This document shows, piece after piece, positions 41,865 through 50,345 of a stretch of 64,000 bases of DNA (the first letter of the stretch is position 1; every line of letters begins with the position of its first letter). The stretch comes from CAVVJA01 sp963779485 (GTDB lineage Bacteria; Actinomycetota; Actinomycetes; Mycobacteriales; Jatrophihabitantaceae): positions 1 through 64,000 of the forward strand of contig CAVZYJ010000003.1 in the NCBI GenBank assembly GCA_963779485.1, written 5' to 3'. Made by a program: the position numbers and the translations under genes. The notes below the pieces were generated by a model. The model saw only the letters and a list, made by a program, of their open reading frames with translations, searched no databases and was not told where the DNA came from.

Positions 41865-43238
41865 TCATTTGCTCCATGCGGCCGGTGCCTGGCCGTAGCG
41901 CGGTGGTAGGTGTGGCCAGGACAGCGGGGTGCCGTCGAGTTGGCCGGGTGGGGCGATGCCGGTCCAGCCATCGCCGAGTGGGAGCCGGTACGGGTCGTCG
42001 GGTTGCGGCTGCTGGGCGGTAGGAGGGCCGGCTCCGATGCCCTGGTGCTGGAGCCAACGTGCGGTGCGGGCCAGGCTGAGGCGTGCGGTGCGGGCCTGCC
42101 CGGTGCGGGCGCGGTGCGCGAGCGCAGCCATGGCGGCTGCGGCGATGAGGTAGCCGGTGGCGTGGTCGAGCAGTTGGCAGGGCAGCACGCCGGGACGGCT
42201 GCCGTCCGGGCTGGTGGCCCAGCCGATTCCGGTCGCCATTTGCACCAGGCTGTCGAAGCCGCGCCGGGACGACCATGGGCCGCTGCTGCCCCAGGCCGAC
42301 AGCGACACCACGATGGTTCCGGGGTGTCGCTCGGCGACCTGATCCGGGTCGAGGCCGAAGCGGCGTAGCGCCCCCGGGCGGTAGCCGGTGACGAGCACAT
42401 CGGCGTCCTGCAGCAGCGTGTGCAGCGTGTCGCGCCCGCTTCGGGTGGCCAGGTCGAGGGTGGCGCTGACCTTGCCGATGACGCCGTCGATGGCGCTGCG
42501 CGGCAGTTCGGCGCGGTGCGGGTCGTCGATGCGCAGCACCTCGGCCCCGAACGCGGCGAGCATCCGGGTTCCGACCGGGCCCGCGATCACCCGAGTCAGG
42601 TCGAGCACGCGTAACCCGGACGCGGGCAACGGCCCTGGGCGCGGCAGCCGCGCGGCGTCGCCGAGCGGTGCGGTGACGATCAGCGGATCGGTCATGGCCG
42701 CGCGTCCCGGCGCGCTGACGTACCACTCGCTTGCCGTGCGGGCCGCGACCGCCAGACCGCCCGCTGCGTAGACCCGGGCCTCGACCTGTTGCGACGGCTG
42801 CTCAGCGAGCGCGCCGGCCAGCGACGGTGCGACCTCGTCGTCGGGCCGCTGCGGCAGGCCGAACGCGGAGAGCAGCGCCGCCCGATGCCACGGGTAGTTG
42901 GCGTGGGTGCGTACCCACCTGTCCGCGGTCGGCCACAGCCGCGACAGCGGAGCGAAACCGCGTCCGCTGCTGCCTACGGGATCGCGCAACAGTGCCTCGC
43001 TGCGCACCGCGGCCGCCACATGCGCGGCGTCCAACGCGACCTCCGGCCGCCGCCCGGTGCGCACCTCAGCAAGCTCGGCCGCGGCCAGCAGACATGCAGC
43101 AACCGCCGCGATCGCGCATTGGGCCACCGCGAGCGGCGAGGCAAGCTCGGGCAGATCCGCCTCCCCGCGCAGCGTCAGCTCACCATCGACGCGCAACCCC
43201 AACTGGGCCAGCAGATCCTCGAGCAACCGACCAGGCAC
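41865..43238 (-). CDS. CaiB/BaiF family (type III) CoA transferase
   Basis: About 457 residues from GTG 43238, with an upstream start at 43271 possible. The core pattern is LRVLDLTRVIAGPVGTRMLA, AFGAEVLRIDDP, GKVSATLDLATRSGRDTLHT, ADVLVTGYRPGALRRFGLDP and the catalytic-Asp loop RRGFDSLVQMATGIG. Type III CoA transferases move CoA between carboxylic acids via an Asp thioester. A ~200-residue N-terminal segment contains a degenerate half (SSGRGFAPLSRLWPTADRWV), as in double-domain members. No acyl-CoA gene is adjacent. 41719-41864 and 43239-43550 hold nothing else that I can support. Confidence 0.85.
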   Translation of the reverse strand: MPGRLLEDLLAQLGLRVDGELTLRGEADLPELASPLAVAQCAIAAVAACLLAAAELAEVRTGRRPEVALDAAHVAAAVRSEALLRDPVGSSGRGFAPLSRLWPTADRWVRTHANYPWHRAALLSAFGLPQRPDDEVAPSLAGALAEQPSQQVEARVYAAGGLAVAARTASEWYVSAPGRAAMTDPLIVTAPLGDAARLPRPGPLPASGLRVLDLTRVIAGPVGTRMLAAFGAEVLRIDDPHRAELPRSAIDGVIGKVSATLDLATRSGRDTLHTLLQDADVLVTGYRPGALRRFGLDPDQVAERHPGTIVVSLSAWGSSGPWSSRRGFDSLVQMATGIGWATSPDGSRPGVLPCQLLDHATGYLIAAAAMAALAHRARTGQARTARLSLARTARWLQHQGIGAGPPTAQQPQPDDPYRLPLGDGWTGIAPPGQLDGTPLSWPHLPPRYGQAPAAWSK

Positions 43239-43550
43239 GACACGATTCTTGCCGCCACTACCGCAAAGCACGACCGCAAAGCAATCGTCCCCCGCTGGTC
43301 GGGGGTAACAGCGTGCCGAAGTGCCGATATGGGAGCCGATCGAGCACGGCGGGTGTACGACAGATTTGCTCGCGCTACGGGAGGCTCAGCTCGCCGCCAT
43401 TCGGCATGGATGTCTCGGCCGACCTGGGTATCCGCCAACGGCAGCGCGCCTAACACAGGCACCGAGCGTCCGCTTCTCGATCTCCATCCGGGCCGCCATC
43501 ATCGACGCAGAAGGCGTCTGGACTGCGCAGTGCGCGGGCCGCGGGGTGCC

Positions 43551-43937
43551 TCACCTGCTATCGCGTCGTAGTGGGTGTTGGGTTGGGACTTCAACGAGCA
43601 CGATGTGTACCCCGTCCGGATCAGCGATCCACATCTCCAGCAATCCCCACGGTTCCAGTTCAGGTGCCCGCACAATCTCAACACCGGCCGCCTGAAGGCG
43701 CTGGTGTTCGGCCGCGACGTCCCGGACCTGTATCCAGAGAGCGAGATTGCGACCGGCAGTCCCATCACCGGCTCCGGAGACCTCCAGGTGACCTCCGCCG
43801 AGAAAGAAAACAAGTCCAGGATCACCGCGGTCACCGAACTCGCGAGAGACGGCAAGGCCGAGAGTGTCCCGGTAGAAACGTCGGCTGCGATCTCGATCGG
43901 CTGGTCGCAGCAAGATCCGGCTACTGAGGACGTCCAT
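43551..43937 (-). CDS. VOC-family (glyoxalase-like) protein
   Basis: 128 residues from ATG 43937 (ATG 43949 also possible). One VOC module: SSRILLRPADRDRSRRFYRD, VFFLGGGHLEVSG, LALWIQVRDVAAEHQRLQAA and MWIADPDGVHIVLVEVP. The Glu in VLVEVP and an early residue in RILLR are usual metal-site positions. Stand-alone single-module members act as dimers; the substrate is unknown. Confidence 0.8.
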   Translation of the reverse strand: MDVLSSRILLRPADRDRSRRFYRDTLGLAVSREFGDRGDPGLVFFLGGGHLEVSGAGDGTAGRNLALWIQVRDVAAEHQRLQAAGVEIVRAPELEPWGLLEMWIADPDGVHIVLVEVPTQHPLRRDSR

Positions 43938-44139
43938 GCGCCCGATCATGCTGCCCGCCCAGGGACGCCGATTTGGCGCCCCCAGGGCCGCAGGCGCACG
44001 TTGGCCGCGTCGCAGTACGCCGCGCGCGTCCCACAACCGACGCTTTTACAGGCCCGTGATGGCGGCTCTGCCGCTTGGGCGCGCCCGCGCCGCGTAAGGC
44101 GATGGTCATACGACACGCGTGGCCAGCCCCGGGTAGTCG

Positions 44140-44339
44140 AGCACCAGGCCGAACTCGTCCTAGCGGAGCGTCACGTCTGGTACGGGGTCAACGACGTTCT
44201 CGGCCCGAGCACGCACGCCGAGTATCTGATCACCACGATCCGTGGCGCCGAACGACACGAACTCTCAGGCGGCCACGTGCTCGACGAATCCGACCTCGCG
44301 GCTATCTATGACTGGCTGACCCACGCGGTGCACCAGTAA
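44140..44339 (+). pseudogene. Possible 3' end of a lost gene
   Basis: The frame ending at TAA 44339 reads HQAELVLAERHVWYGVNDVL, GPSTHAEYLITTIRGAERHE and LDESDLAAIYDWLTHAVHQ. Composition looks coding, but no start codon with a ribosome site exists in frame and the upstream part is antisense to the VOC gene. No family is recognised. Confidence 0.25.
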
Positions 44340-44600
44340 AGGAACGCCCCGCAGCCGTCGACAGCGACTCGAAGTCGTCGGTGCTTCTCACATCTCCGTC
44401 GTACCGCACGAGTCACCACTGCAGAAGGACGAGCTGGAGTAGCAGATGGGATCCCCTGCGGACGGTTGTCCGCACGGATGCGTCAAAACGGAACTCGGCA
44501 GATCCGCAGACTGCGGAACGGCTTGAACGTCCAGACCCGACCGGCGGCACGTTCGGCTTTCGGCACCGGTGCTCCTCCCGCCGTGAGCAGAATCAGGCAG

Positions 44601-45113
44601 GTGACGAGGTCTTATGGCCGGAGGGTCATCCTGGTCACCGGCATGTCCGGTACCGGCAAGTCCACCGTGCTCGCTGAGCTGGGCCGCCGAGGCCACCGAG
44701 TGGTCGACACCGATGACCCAGGCTGGATAGTCGACGTTGAAACCCCGTACGGCGTCGAGCCGATGTGGGATATCGACCGGGTCCGTGAGTTCCTGGCCGC
44801 GCACCGAACAGGTTGGCTGTTCGTTGCGGGCTGCGTGGCCAACCAGGCAGCCGTCTATGACCACTTCGACGCAGCCGTCCTCTTGAGTGCGCCCATCGAT
44901 GTGATACTCGCTCGCGTTGTTGACCGAGCCAATCCCTTCGGGTCGCGACCCGAAGAACGGGCGAAGATCGCGGACGACCTAAGCAAGTTCGAGCCGCGCC
45001 TGCGTGCGGACGCCAATCACGAGATCCGGACGACTGCCCCGGTCGCAGACGTCGCTGCCGCCCTTGAACGAATCGCGGCTAGCCCGAGCGTCCCGACGAG
45101 CGAATCCTCGTAG
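44601..45113 (+). CDS. P-loop kinase-like ATPase
   Basis: About 170 residues from GTG 44601. Walker A ILVTGMSGTGKSTVLAELGR at the N-terminus, then RVVDTDDPGWIV, LFVAGCVANQAAVYDHFDAA and LSAPIDVILARVVDRANPFG with RPEERAKIADDLSKFEPRLR, the lid region. The fold is that of small nucleoside/shikimate-type kinases; comparable proteins are annotated as AAA or adenylate-kinase-like. Substrate unknown. It probably forms its own unit; the 260 bp upstream contain no gene. Confidence 0.75.
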   Translation: MTRSYGRRVILVTGMSGTGKSTVLAELGRRGHRVVDTDDPGWIVDVETPYGVEPMWDIDRVREFLAAHRTGWLFVAGCVANQAAVYDHFDAAVLLSAPIDVILARVVDRANPFGSRPEERAKIADDLSKFEPRLRADANHEIRTTAPVADVAAALERIAASPSVPTSESS

Positions 45114-45269
45114 CCGATCGGCTTGTGGATCAGCTGGCGTGCAGATACTTGCCGATCGCTACGCGGATGACGTCGAACACGCGTGTGGATCTGCGCCAGG
45201 TGCTCGCCGACAGGAGGCGGCCTTACCCTTTGTCCGTCTGATTTACCCGCCGGCGACTGGAGGGGGCCG

Positions 45270-45602
45270 ATGACCGTTGCGGATGACAGCTTTCGGGAGA
45301 GATTGCAAAAGGAACAGTTGGCCGAGGAGGCCATGTATCGAGGTGACCCTGAACCGTTCACGGTCGCTACCGAGAGGGAACCGTACAGTCAGAAATTCGA
45401 AGTCGTTCATGAAGGCGCCGATCTCGCCTACACAGTCAGCTACGAGCGCGGCGAGCTCGCCCTGGACGGCGGCGAGCAGCGCCGCCAGACAATCCGGGTG
45501 ACTCAGGTCTACCGACGCGATGGTGACCGATGGTGGCTGGTCCACCGACACGGCGACTTTGCACCCCTCGACGAGAGCCCGCCATCGCCGGCGGCGAGCT
45601 GA
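45270..45602 (+). CDS. SnoaL-like/NTF2-fold protein, apparently internally shortened
   Basis: 110 residues from ATG 45270 after GGAGGGGG. It starts DDSFRERLQKEQLAEEAMYR, GDPEPF, and ends LAYTVSYERGELALDGGEQR, TIRVTQVYRRDGDRWWLVHR, HGDF, which is the SnoaL_3/DUF4440 end strand pattern. The middle of the usual ~140-residue domain (about 30 residues) is missing without loss of frame, so folding as a normal cone is doubtful. Relatives are small-molecule isomerases or ketosteroid-type enzymes. Confidence 0.6.
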   Translation: MTVADDSFRERLQKEQLAEEAMYRGDPEPFTVATEREPYSQKFEVVHEGADLAYTVSYERGELALDGGEQRRQTIRVTQVYRRDGDRWWLVHRHGDFAPLDESPPSPAAS

Positions 45603-45709
45603 GGCTTGGCCCGGACAACGCGGGCCTTACAGAGGGCTGAACGACGCCGCGACCATGACCGCCTGCCGCAAGCGGCATGCCAGGTCCGTTGGCCACGCAT
45701 ACTGGATTG

Positions 45710-46288
45710 ATGGCAGCAGTGGTCGTACCGCCGGATCCGCGGTGGCCGGAGATGTTCGTCGCTGAAGGCGCGGCAATCGGGTCGGCGCTGGACGGTTGGT
45801 TGGTGGGCGGTATCCATCATGTCGGCTCGACGTCGATCCCGGGAATGCCCGCGAAACCGATCATCGACATGATCGCGGGCGTCCGCGACCTCGCCGACGC
45901 TGAGGTCGCCGAACCCGTCCTGCGGGGGCTCGGTTATGTGCGAGCGGTGCACCGCACCGACGCCGTGCTGTTCAACAAGGGGCCGGCGGCCCGGCAGACC
46001 CATCATCTGCATCTCACCGTGCCGGGCAGCGACTTGTGGCGGGAGCGGCTGGCGTTCCGAGACGTGCTACGTCACGATCCCGCGCTCATCGCCGCGTACA
46101 TCGAGCTGAAGACGCAGCTCCTGATTCGGTCGGGCGGGCGACCCTACAGCGCGACCGGCAAGCGAAACTTCGTCCGGGGAGTACTCGCACGCGTCGGTAT
46201 CGACCTCGCAGACGGCTTGCTCGTCGACACCCGTGAAGTCCCAACAGGCTCCTCGACCTCGCGGACAGGCTCCGGCGCAAGTCCGTGA
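45710..46288 (+). CDS. GrpB family protein (UPF0157 nucleotidyltransferase-like)
   Basis: 192 residues from ATG 45710. Pattern: DPRWPEMFVAEGAAIGSALD, IHHVGSTSIPGMPAKPIIDM, then HHLHLTVPGSDLWRERLAFR and YIELKTQLL. HVGS(T)S.PG...KP.ID.. is the GrpB signature, equivalent to the GS(x)DxD site of nucleotidyltransferases. Some members are fused to dephospho-CoA kinases. Function is not established. The C-terminal ~20 residues (Ser/Thr-rich) are probably disordered. Confidence 0.87.
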   Translation: MAAVVVPPDPRWPEMFVAEGAAIGSALDGWLVGGIHHVGSTSIPGMPAKPIIDMIAGVRDLADAEVAEPVLRGLGYVRAVHRTDAVLFNKGPAARQTHHLHLTVPGSDLWRERLAFRDVLRHDPALIAAYIELKTQLLIRSGGRPYSATGKRNFVRGVLARVGIDLADGLLVDTREVPTGSSTSRTGSGASP

Positions 46289-46489
46289 GCGGTCCACCAC
46301 CGACTTGGCGACATGCATTGAGCTACTCGCGGCGGTGTGGCTATCACCATGGAAGACGCGGGCAGCCTTCGTCGCCGTCATCGACACCGAGCTTGTCGTT
46401 GGTGTTGGCGGGCCCGGCTAGGCCCCAGCCCGCCTCGACGGCAACCTCGGTCCGGATCTCGGCTGACGGCATTGCGAAGCATCAGCAGC

Positions 46490-46633
46490 AGTGCGTTCGC
46501 CGAGAGCAGAGAGCAGCTGGGCGGCTACTACGTGGTCGAAGCCCCTGACCTCGACGCGGCCCTCGGGATGGCGAAGAAATGCCCTCAGCCGTTCGGGGGT
46601 GTCGAGGTTCGTCAGGTGATCGTGTCTGGCTGA
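46490..46633 (+). pseudogene. C-terminal fragment of a YCII/DGPF protein
   Basis: The frame ending at 46633 contains REQLGGYYVVEAPDLDAALG, MAKKCPQPFGGVEVRQV. This is the end of the YCII-related family, comparable with VWEAPDLDVALKLATEASKV in the intact gene at 63337. The first ~70 residues cannot be found upstream. A related sigma gene is not adjacent. 46289-46489 is otherwise empty. Confidence 0.6.
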
Positions 46634-46848
46634 ATCGACGTCGAAGCAGCCGAGAACGCTGCTCACCGGCTATGGGGTGGCGGATCCAATGCAGGTCAGG
46701 TGAAGTCCTTGATCAGCGGTGTGCATGCGGAGTTTCCGGTCGAGTTCGGCGAAGATCGGCTCGAAGCGAGCTTCGGCCAGGACCCGGTCGAGCACGGTCG
46801 TGTTCATGACCACCCCGACCATGCCCAGCGCCGGGAGAGGATCGGTGC
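46634..46848. other. Short gap with unassigned minus-strand frame
   Basis: The minus strand carries MVGVVMNTTVLDRVLAEARF then IFAELDRKLRMHTADQGLHL, which looks coding by composition but has no ribosome site or known family. It may be a fragment. Confidence 0.25.
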
Positions 46849-47673
46849 ATGTGCATGAACAGCGGTCCGCCGCGAACCTGGCGGGAGCACTGGTTCGAGC
46901 ACGACCAGTTGCTCCACCTGGCCGGAGCGACCAGGCACGTCGCGGTCTACTTCGATCCGGACGTGAACGACGACGCCGCGCGCTGGCTACTGCCCTACCT
47001 CGACGACGCCTGGCAGTACACCAAGCAGACGTATGGGGAGTTCGGGCCTGATCCGCTGCTGTACTCGATCTTCCACCGGGGCCGGTACGCCGGCGGCCAT
47101 CCGTCCAGCTACCAGGACCCGAGCCACGACAACCGCAACGTCACCGACTGCGGTCCCGGCCCGTACCGCGAGGACGACAGCGGTATCCACGAGATGGTCA
47201 CGCACGAGATCTCGCACGTGGTTGAGGGCGCGAACAACGGCGCGTGGGGATCGCCGGCGTTCCCGATCTGGGGCGACAGCAAGTGGGCCGAGTTCTTCAT
47301 CTACGACGTGTACGCAGCGCTTGGGCGGCATCAATGGGCGGCCGACGTCGCGAGGGTGTTCGACCGCAACTCGGATGCCTTCCCCCGCCGGGACACGCAT
47401 TGGTTCCGTGACTGGTGGCGTCCACTGCGGACGGACACGGGCGGCGGTCCGCAGGTTATGGTGCGGTTCTTCCGGCTGCTCGCCGAGCACTTCCCGCGCG
47501 GCGCGGACACTCACTACGTGCGCGACCTGACGTGGGGTGAGTACCTTCACTTCACCAGCGGCGCGGCAGGAGGGGACGTCACCGACCTGGCCCGGCGGGC
47601 CTTCGGCTGGCCACGCGGGTGGACCCGGGAGTTGGCGCGGGCTCGAGCCGAGTTCCCAACGATTACCTACTGA
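46849..47673 (+). CDS. Putative zinc metalloprotease with HEISH motif
   Basis: 274 residues without signal peptide. The centre has IHEMVTHEISHVVEGANNGA (HExxH at ~124-128), followed 25 residues later by IWGDSKWAEFFIYDVYAALG, where an acidic residue (D or E) could be the third zinc ligand as in gluzincins. Other blocks: YLDDAWQYTKQTYGEFGPDP and QVMVRFFRLLAEHFPRGADT, THYVRDLTWGEYLHFTSGAA. The layout recalls basic-secretory-protein and related peptidases. Activity is inferred only from the motif. ATG 46855 is a possible start. Confidence 0.6.
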   Translation: MCMNSGPPRTWREHWFEHDQLLHLAGATRHVAVYFDPDVNDDAARWLLPYLDDAWQYTKQTYGEFGPDPLLYSIFHRGRYAGGHPSSYQDPSHDNRNVTDCGPGPYREDDSGIHEMVTHEISHVVEGANNGAWGSPAFPIWGDSKWAEFFIYDVYAALGRHQWAADVARVFDRNSDAFPRRDTHWFRDWWRPLRTDTGGGPQVMVRFFRLLAEHFPRGADTHYVRDLTWGEYLHFTSGAAGGDVTDLARRAFGWPRGWTRELARARAEFPTITY

Positions 47674-48099
47674 TCTACTTCCGTTCGTACGTCTCGCAAC
47701 ATCCAGCCGCCAGTCGAACCCCTGAGTCGAAGCCCGACCCGCCCGCGGCGCGGCGCCGGCAAACACGGCAGTTATTGCCGGGTGGCTGATGTAAGCCGTC
47801 GGGCAGTAAGAAGGCTCTGCCGAGTGCCGACAGCGGCCCACCTTGCACAGATTGCGCCCGGGTCGGGTGATCCTCACCTGGCGGCGACGACGCCTATGGG
47901 CGCGCGATCGGCGATTCAAGCGCTTTATGCGTTCGTAGAGTTGAACTCACCGCCGCGGCGAGATGGGCGTTCTGGCGCTGGCCGCCCGGCGTGGCAGGGA
48001 TTCGCCGCGTCATGTAAGGGCCGCTACGAGGTGCGCTAATCGCCCTCTCTGTCGTCGGTGTGCAGAGGGTTCGCGCAGCCACTGGGCTGCCGAGGTGAG
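47674..48099. other. Intergenic stretch, no gene seen
   Basis: Open frames on both strands are Arg/Pro-rich shadows with no family features. It separates the convergent metalloprotease and TetR genes. I see no clear hairpin. Confidence 0.35.
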
Positions 48100-48729
48100 T
48101 TACGTGGTCGGTTTCCGCCTGGTCCGTCGTGCTGTGGACGTGGGTGTGCGGCCTATCGCGCCGTCGATGAGTGCTTGGGCAGCGCCGCGGGCGTCGGCGA
48201 ACACGCTGTTGTCGTTGCAGGAGGCGGCGAGCGCGTTCGCTCCTTCGTAGAGGACGGCGAGCTGTCGGCCGAGGCTTTGCGGGTCGGCGGCTTTGGCCTC
48301 TCGCGCGGTCGCGATAATGCGGCCCAGGAATGCCTTCTTGTGTTCCTCGACCACTACGGTAATGCCGGCCCGCGCTCCGGCTGCTTCGACCGCAGCGTTG
48401 TGGAAGGGGCAGCCGCGGAGGACGACCTCGTGCGCCTCGAGTGGTTTGAAGATGGCTAGCAGTCGCTCGGCCGCCGGTAGGTCGTCGCGTTCGAGCTCCA
48501 CCTCAGACGGGATGGGGGCTTGCCCTTCGCGGCGGCGCAGGTAGGCCTCGACGAGCGCGTTCTTGGTTGCGAAATGCTGGTACAAGGTGCGCGTCGATAC
48601 GTGGGCTTGCTCTGCGAGCGTCGCGACTCCGGTCGCATTAATTCCCTGCTGATAGAACAGCCGATCCGCGGCTTGCAAGATCCGTTCGCGCGCGCCGCGA
48701 CCGCCGGCCGACGCAGTATCCCGGTTCAC
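48100..48729 (-). CDS. TetR-family regulator
   Basis: 209 residues. HTH at ~14-58: RERILQAADRLFYQQGINAT, GVATLAEQAHVSTRTLYQHF and ATKNALVEAYLR. The C-terminal helices contain HEVVLRGCPFHNAAVEAAGA, typical of the TetR_C group whose Cys lies in a ligand or redox pocket. GTG 48729 has no ribosome site but follows a TATACT box by about 8 nt, so the message may be leaderless. Divergent to a hydrolase, with two matching 22-bp palindromes between; it most likely represses both genes. Confidence 0.87.
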   Translation of the reverse strand: MNRDTASAGGRGARERILQAADRLFYQQGINATGVATLAEQAHVSTRTLYQHFATKNALVEAYLRRREGQAPIPSEVELERDDLPAAERLLAIFKPLEAHEVVLRGCPFHNAAVEAAGARAGITVVVEEHKKAFLGRIIATAREAKAADPQSLGRQLAVLYEGANALAASCNDNSVFADARGAAQALIDGAIGRTPTSTARRTRRKPTT

Positions 48730-48735
48730 GACATC

Positions 48736-48757
48736 AAGTATAGCGAACGCTTTACTT
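48736..48757. promoter_or_regulatory. TetR operator, site 1
   Basis: A 22-bp palindrome: AAGTATAGCG, AA, CGCTTTACTT (one mismatched pair). It overlaps the TATACT box that would start the regulator's message, so binding would give autoregulation. Confidence 0.65.
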
Positions 48758-48785
48758 TGCCTGCGCCCGCCTGCTACGGTTCAGC

Positions 48786-48809
48786 CAAGTAAAGTGACCA
48801 CTGTACTTG
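48786..48809. promoter_or_regulatory. TetR operator, site 2
   Basis: CAAGTAAAGT and ACTGTACTTG flank a 4-nt spacer; nine of ten arm positions pair. With site 1 the consensus is AAGTAnAG (C/T)G...CnCTnTACTT. Its centre lies ~25 bp before the hydrolase start and ~50 bp from the centre of site 1, about five helical turns. Confidence 0.65.
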
Positions 48810-48822
48810 CGAAGGAGCGGCA

Positions 48823-49839
48823 ATGTCCCAGCAAGACTCGCTCGGTTACGAGGCGACTGAAGGAGGAGACAGTCAGATGAGCGCCGAAGCGGTTTCGCCG
48901 ATCAGTACCTACTTCCGAGTCTGCGACGGGGTGCGAGTGCGGTTCGCCGATAACAGGGCAGACTCGGACGCCACCGTGCTGCTGCTGGCGCCGTGGCCCG
49001 AAAGCCTTTGGGCCTTCCGTCGCATCTGGAACCGGGTCTCGGCAGTCGGGCGGGTGGTCGCCATCGACCTGCCGGGATTCGGCCACTCCGATGGTCGCCC
49101 GGAACTGCTTGCCCCGGACGCCTCGGGAGCGTTCCTGGCCCGTCTGATCGACGAGTGGGGCCTGGGCGCTCCGCACGTCGTCGGCCCGGACGTCGGCACG
49201 GCCGCGGCGCTCTTCCTCGCCGCGAGGGCGCCAGAGCGCGTCACGAGCTTGACCATCGGCGGCGGCGCAGTCCGCTTCCCGATCGACGCGGCCGGTGCGC
49301 TGAAGGATGTCATCGAGGCGCCAAGTCTGGACGTCGTGCGCGGGCTGGACGCCAGGACCAACATCGGCTATGCGGTCGAACCGGGTGCCGCGCGCGACAG
49401 CGAGCCCGACGTCCACGAGGACTATGTCAGCGCCTACGACCTCGGGCGCTTCGCGGAGTCGGCCCGGTTCGTGCGGCATTACCCCGAGCAGAACCCGGTG
49501 TTGCGTGACCTGCTGCCGACGATCACCACGCCGACCCAGATCGTGGCCGGGCGCGACGATGACCTCGTGCCGTGGTCGAACAACCAGTACCTCGACGACC
49601 TCCTCCCCAACAGCGAGATCCATCCTCTCGACGCCGGTCACTTCGCCTGGGAGCAAGCAGCCGAGGAATACGGCCGCCTGGTCGTCGACTGGGTCAGCGG
49701 CGGGTATCGGCGCGTCGGTAGCGGGCTAACACCGGCGCCGTCGGCGCCGACTCAGGGATGCCATTCAGTCGGTCCAAATGAAGAAAACGAGTTGCGGTTC
49801 TTGGTGCTGGATTCCGCAATTCCACACCGGTTCGACTGA
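48823..49839 (+). CDS. Alpha/beta hydrolase with Asp nucleophile (epoxide-hydrolase/dehalogenase-like)
   Basis: 338 residues. Oxyanion region LLLAPWPESLWAFRRIWNRV; nucleophile elbow HVVGPDVGTAAALFLAARAP with Asp where esterases have Ser; acid GRDDDLVPWSNNQYL; His in LDAGHFAWEQAAEEYGRLV. Asp nucleophiles belong to epoxide hydrolases, haloalkane and fluoroacetate dehalogenases. Two starts are well supported: ATG 48823 (AAGGAG) and ATG 48877 (AAGGAGGAGA). The ~40 residues after VSGGYRRVG are low-complexity and may be read-through of a lost stop. TetR-controlled divergent gene. Confidence 0.82.
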   Translation: MSQQDSLGYEATEGGDSQMSAEAVSPISTYFRVCDGVRVRFADNRADSDATVLLLAPWPESLWAFRRIWNRVSAVGRVVAIDLPGFGHSDGRPELLAPDASGAFLARLIDEWGLGAPHVVGPDVGTAAALFLAARAPERVTSLTIGGGAVRFPIDAAGALKDVIEAPSLDVVRGLDARTNIGYAVEPGAARDSEPDVHEDYVSAYDLGRFAESARFVRHYPEQNPVLRDLLPTITTPTQIVAGRDDDLVPWSNNQYLDDLLPNSEIHPLDAGHFAWEQAAEEYGRLVVDWVSGGYRRVGSGLTPAPSAPTQGCHSVGPNEENELRFLVLDSAIPHRFD

Positions 49840-50003
49840 CGCGGCATATGCAGTCCCCCTGACATCGCCCGCGCCGAGGGGCTCGAGGACGCGGGCCGGG
49901 CGGTGGTGGAAGGCCCGCATCACGGCCGACTATACGAACCCAGCCCGGCCGCCGCGCCGTCTCCGTTTGGGCTACCTCGGCCGCCCGACGTGACTCGCCT
50001 CAC

Positions 50004-50051
50004 GTTTCTTGACCGATACAGAAGACGGTCCTACTGTATCGGTAAAGAAAC
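50004..50051. promoter_or_regulatory. Long inverted repeat upstream of the 60-aa gene
   Basis: 18-bp arms (50004-50021 and 50034-50051) with one mismatch surround a 12-nt loop. The inner arm halves read ACCGATACAG and CTGTATCGGT. It ends ~18 bp before the start of a small gene and ~295 bp before the LacI gene. It could be a repressor operator or a transcript hairpin. No T run follows, so a terminator is less likely. 49840-50003 shows no gene. Confidence 0.6.
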
Positions 50052-50069
50052 CATTCAGAGGAGGACGTC

Positions 50070-50252
50070 ATGGACACCCAATCACTCGCTCTAACCGCGT
50101 CTCAGCCGCCGGCAGACTTCGCGATGAGTGCGTTGCCCAACGCGCCGGTCGTGGCCGAGGCGACACGGCCGGAGCGCGCTCCAGCGAGCAAGCACGCTCG
50201 GAGCGCGGTTGCAGGTGCGCTGTACCACCTGGCCAACGCCGTAGCGCCGTAG
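50070..50252 (+). CDS. Hypothetical 60-aa protein behind a strong ribosome site
   Basis: ATG 50070 follows AGAGGAGGACGTC. The sequence MDTQSLALTASQPPADFAMS..RPERAPASKHARSAVAGALY then HLANAVAP is Ala-rich and has no recognised family. It could be a small regulator, a shortened gene or a precursor peptide; nothing near it suggests modification enzymes. The inverted repeat just upstream implies tight control. Confidence 0.45.
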   Translation: MDTQSLALTASQPPADFAMSALPNAPVVAEATRPERAPASKHARSAVAGALYHLANAVAP

Positions 50253-50345
50253 TGTCTCTCGCGGGACCTAGGAGCAGGCTCTGATGTCGGCAACGGAATC
50301 AGGAGGCTCCTACGCTGGGTGCAGGGATGGGAACTGGAGTACGTA

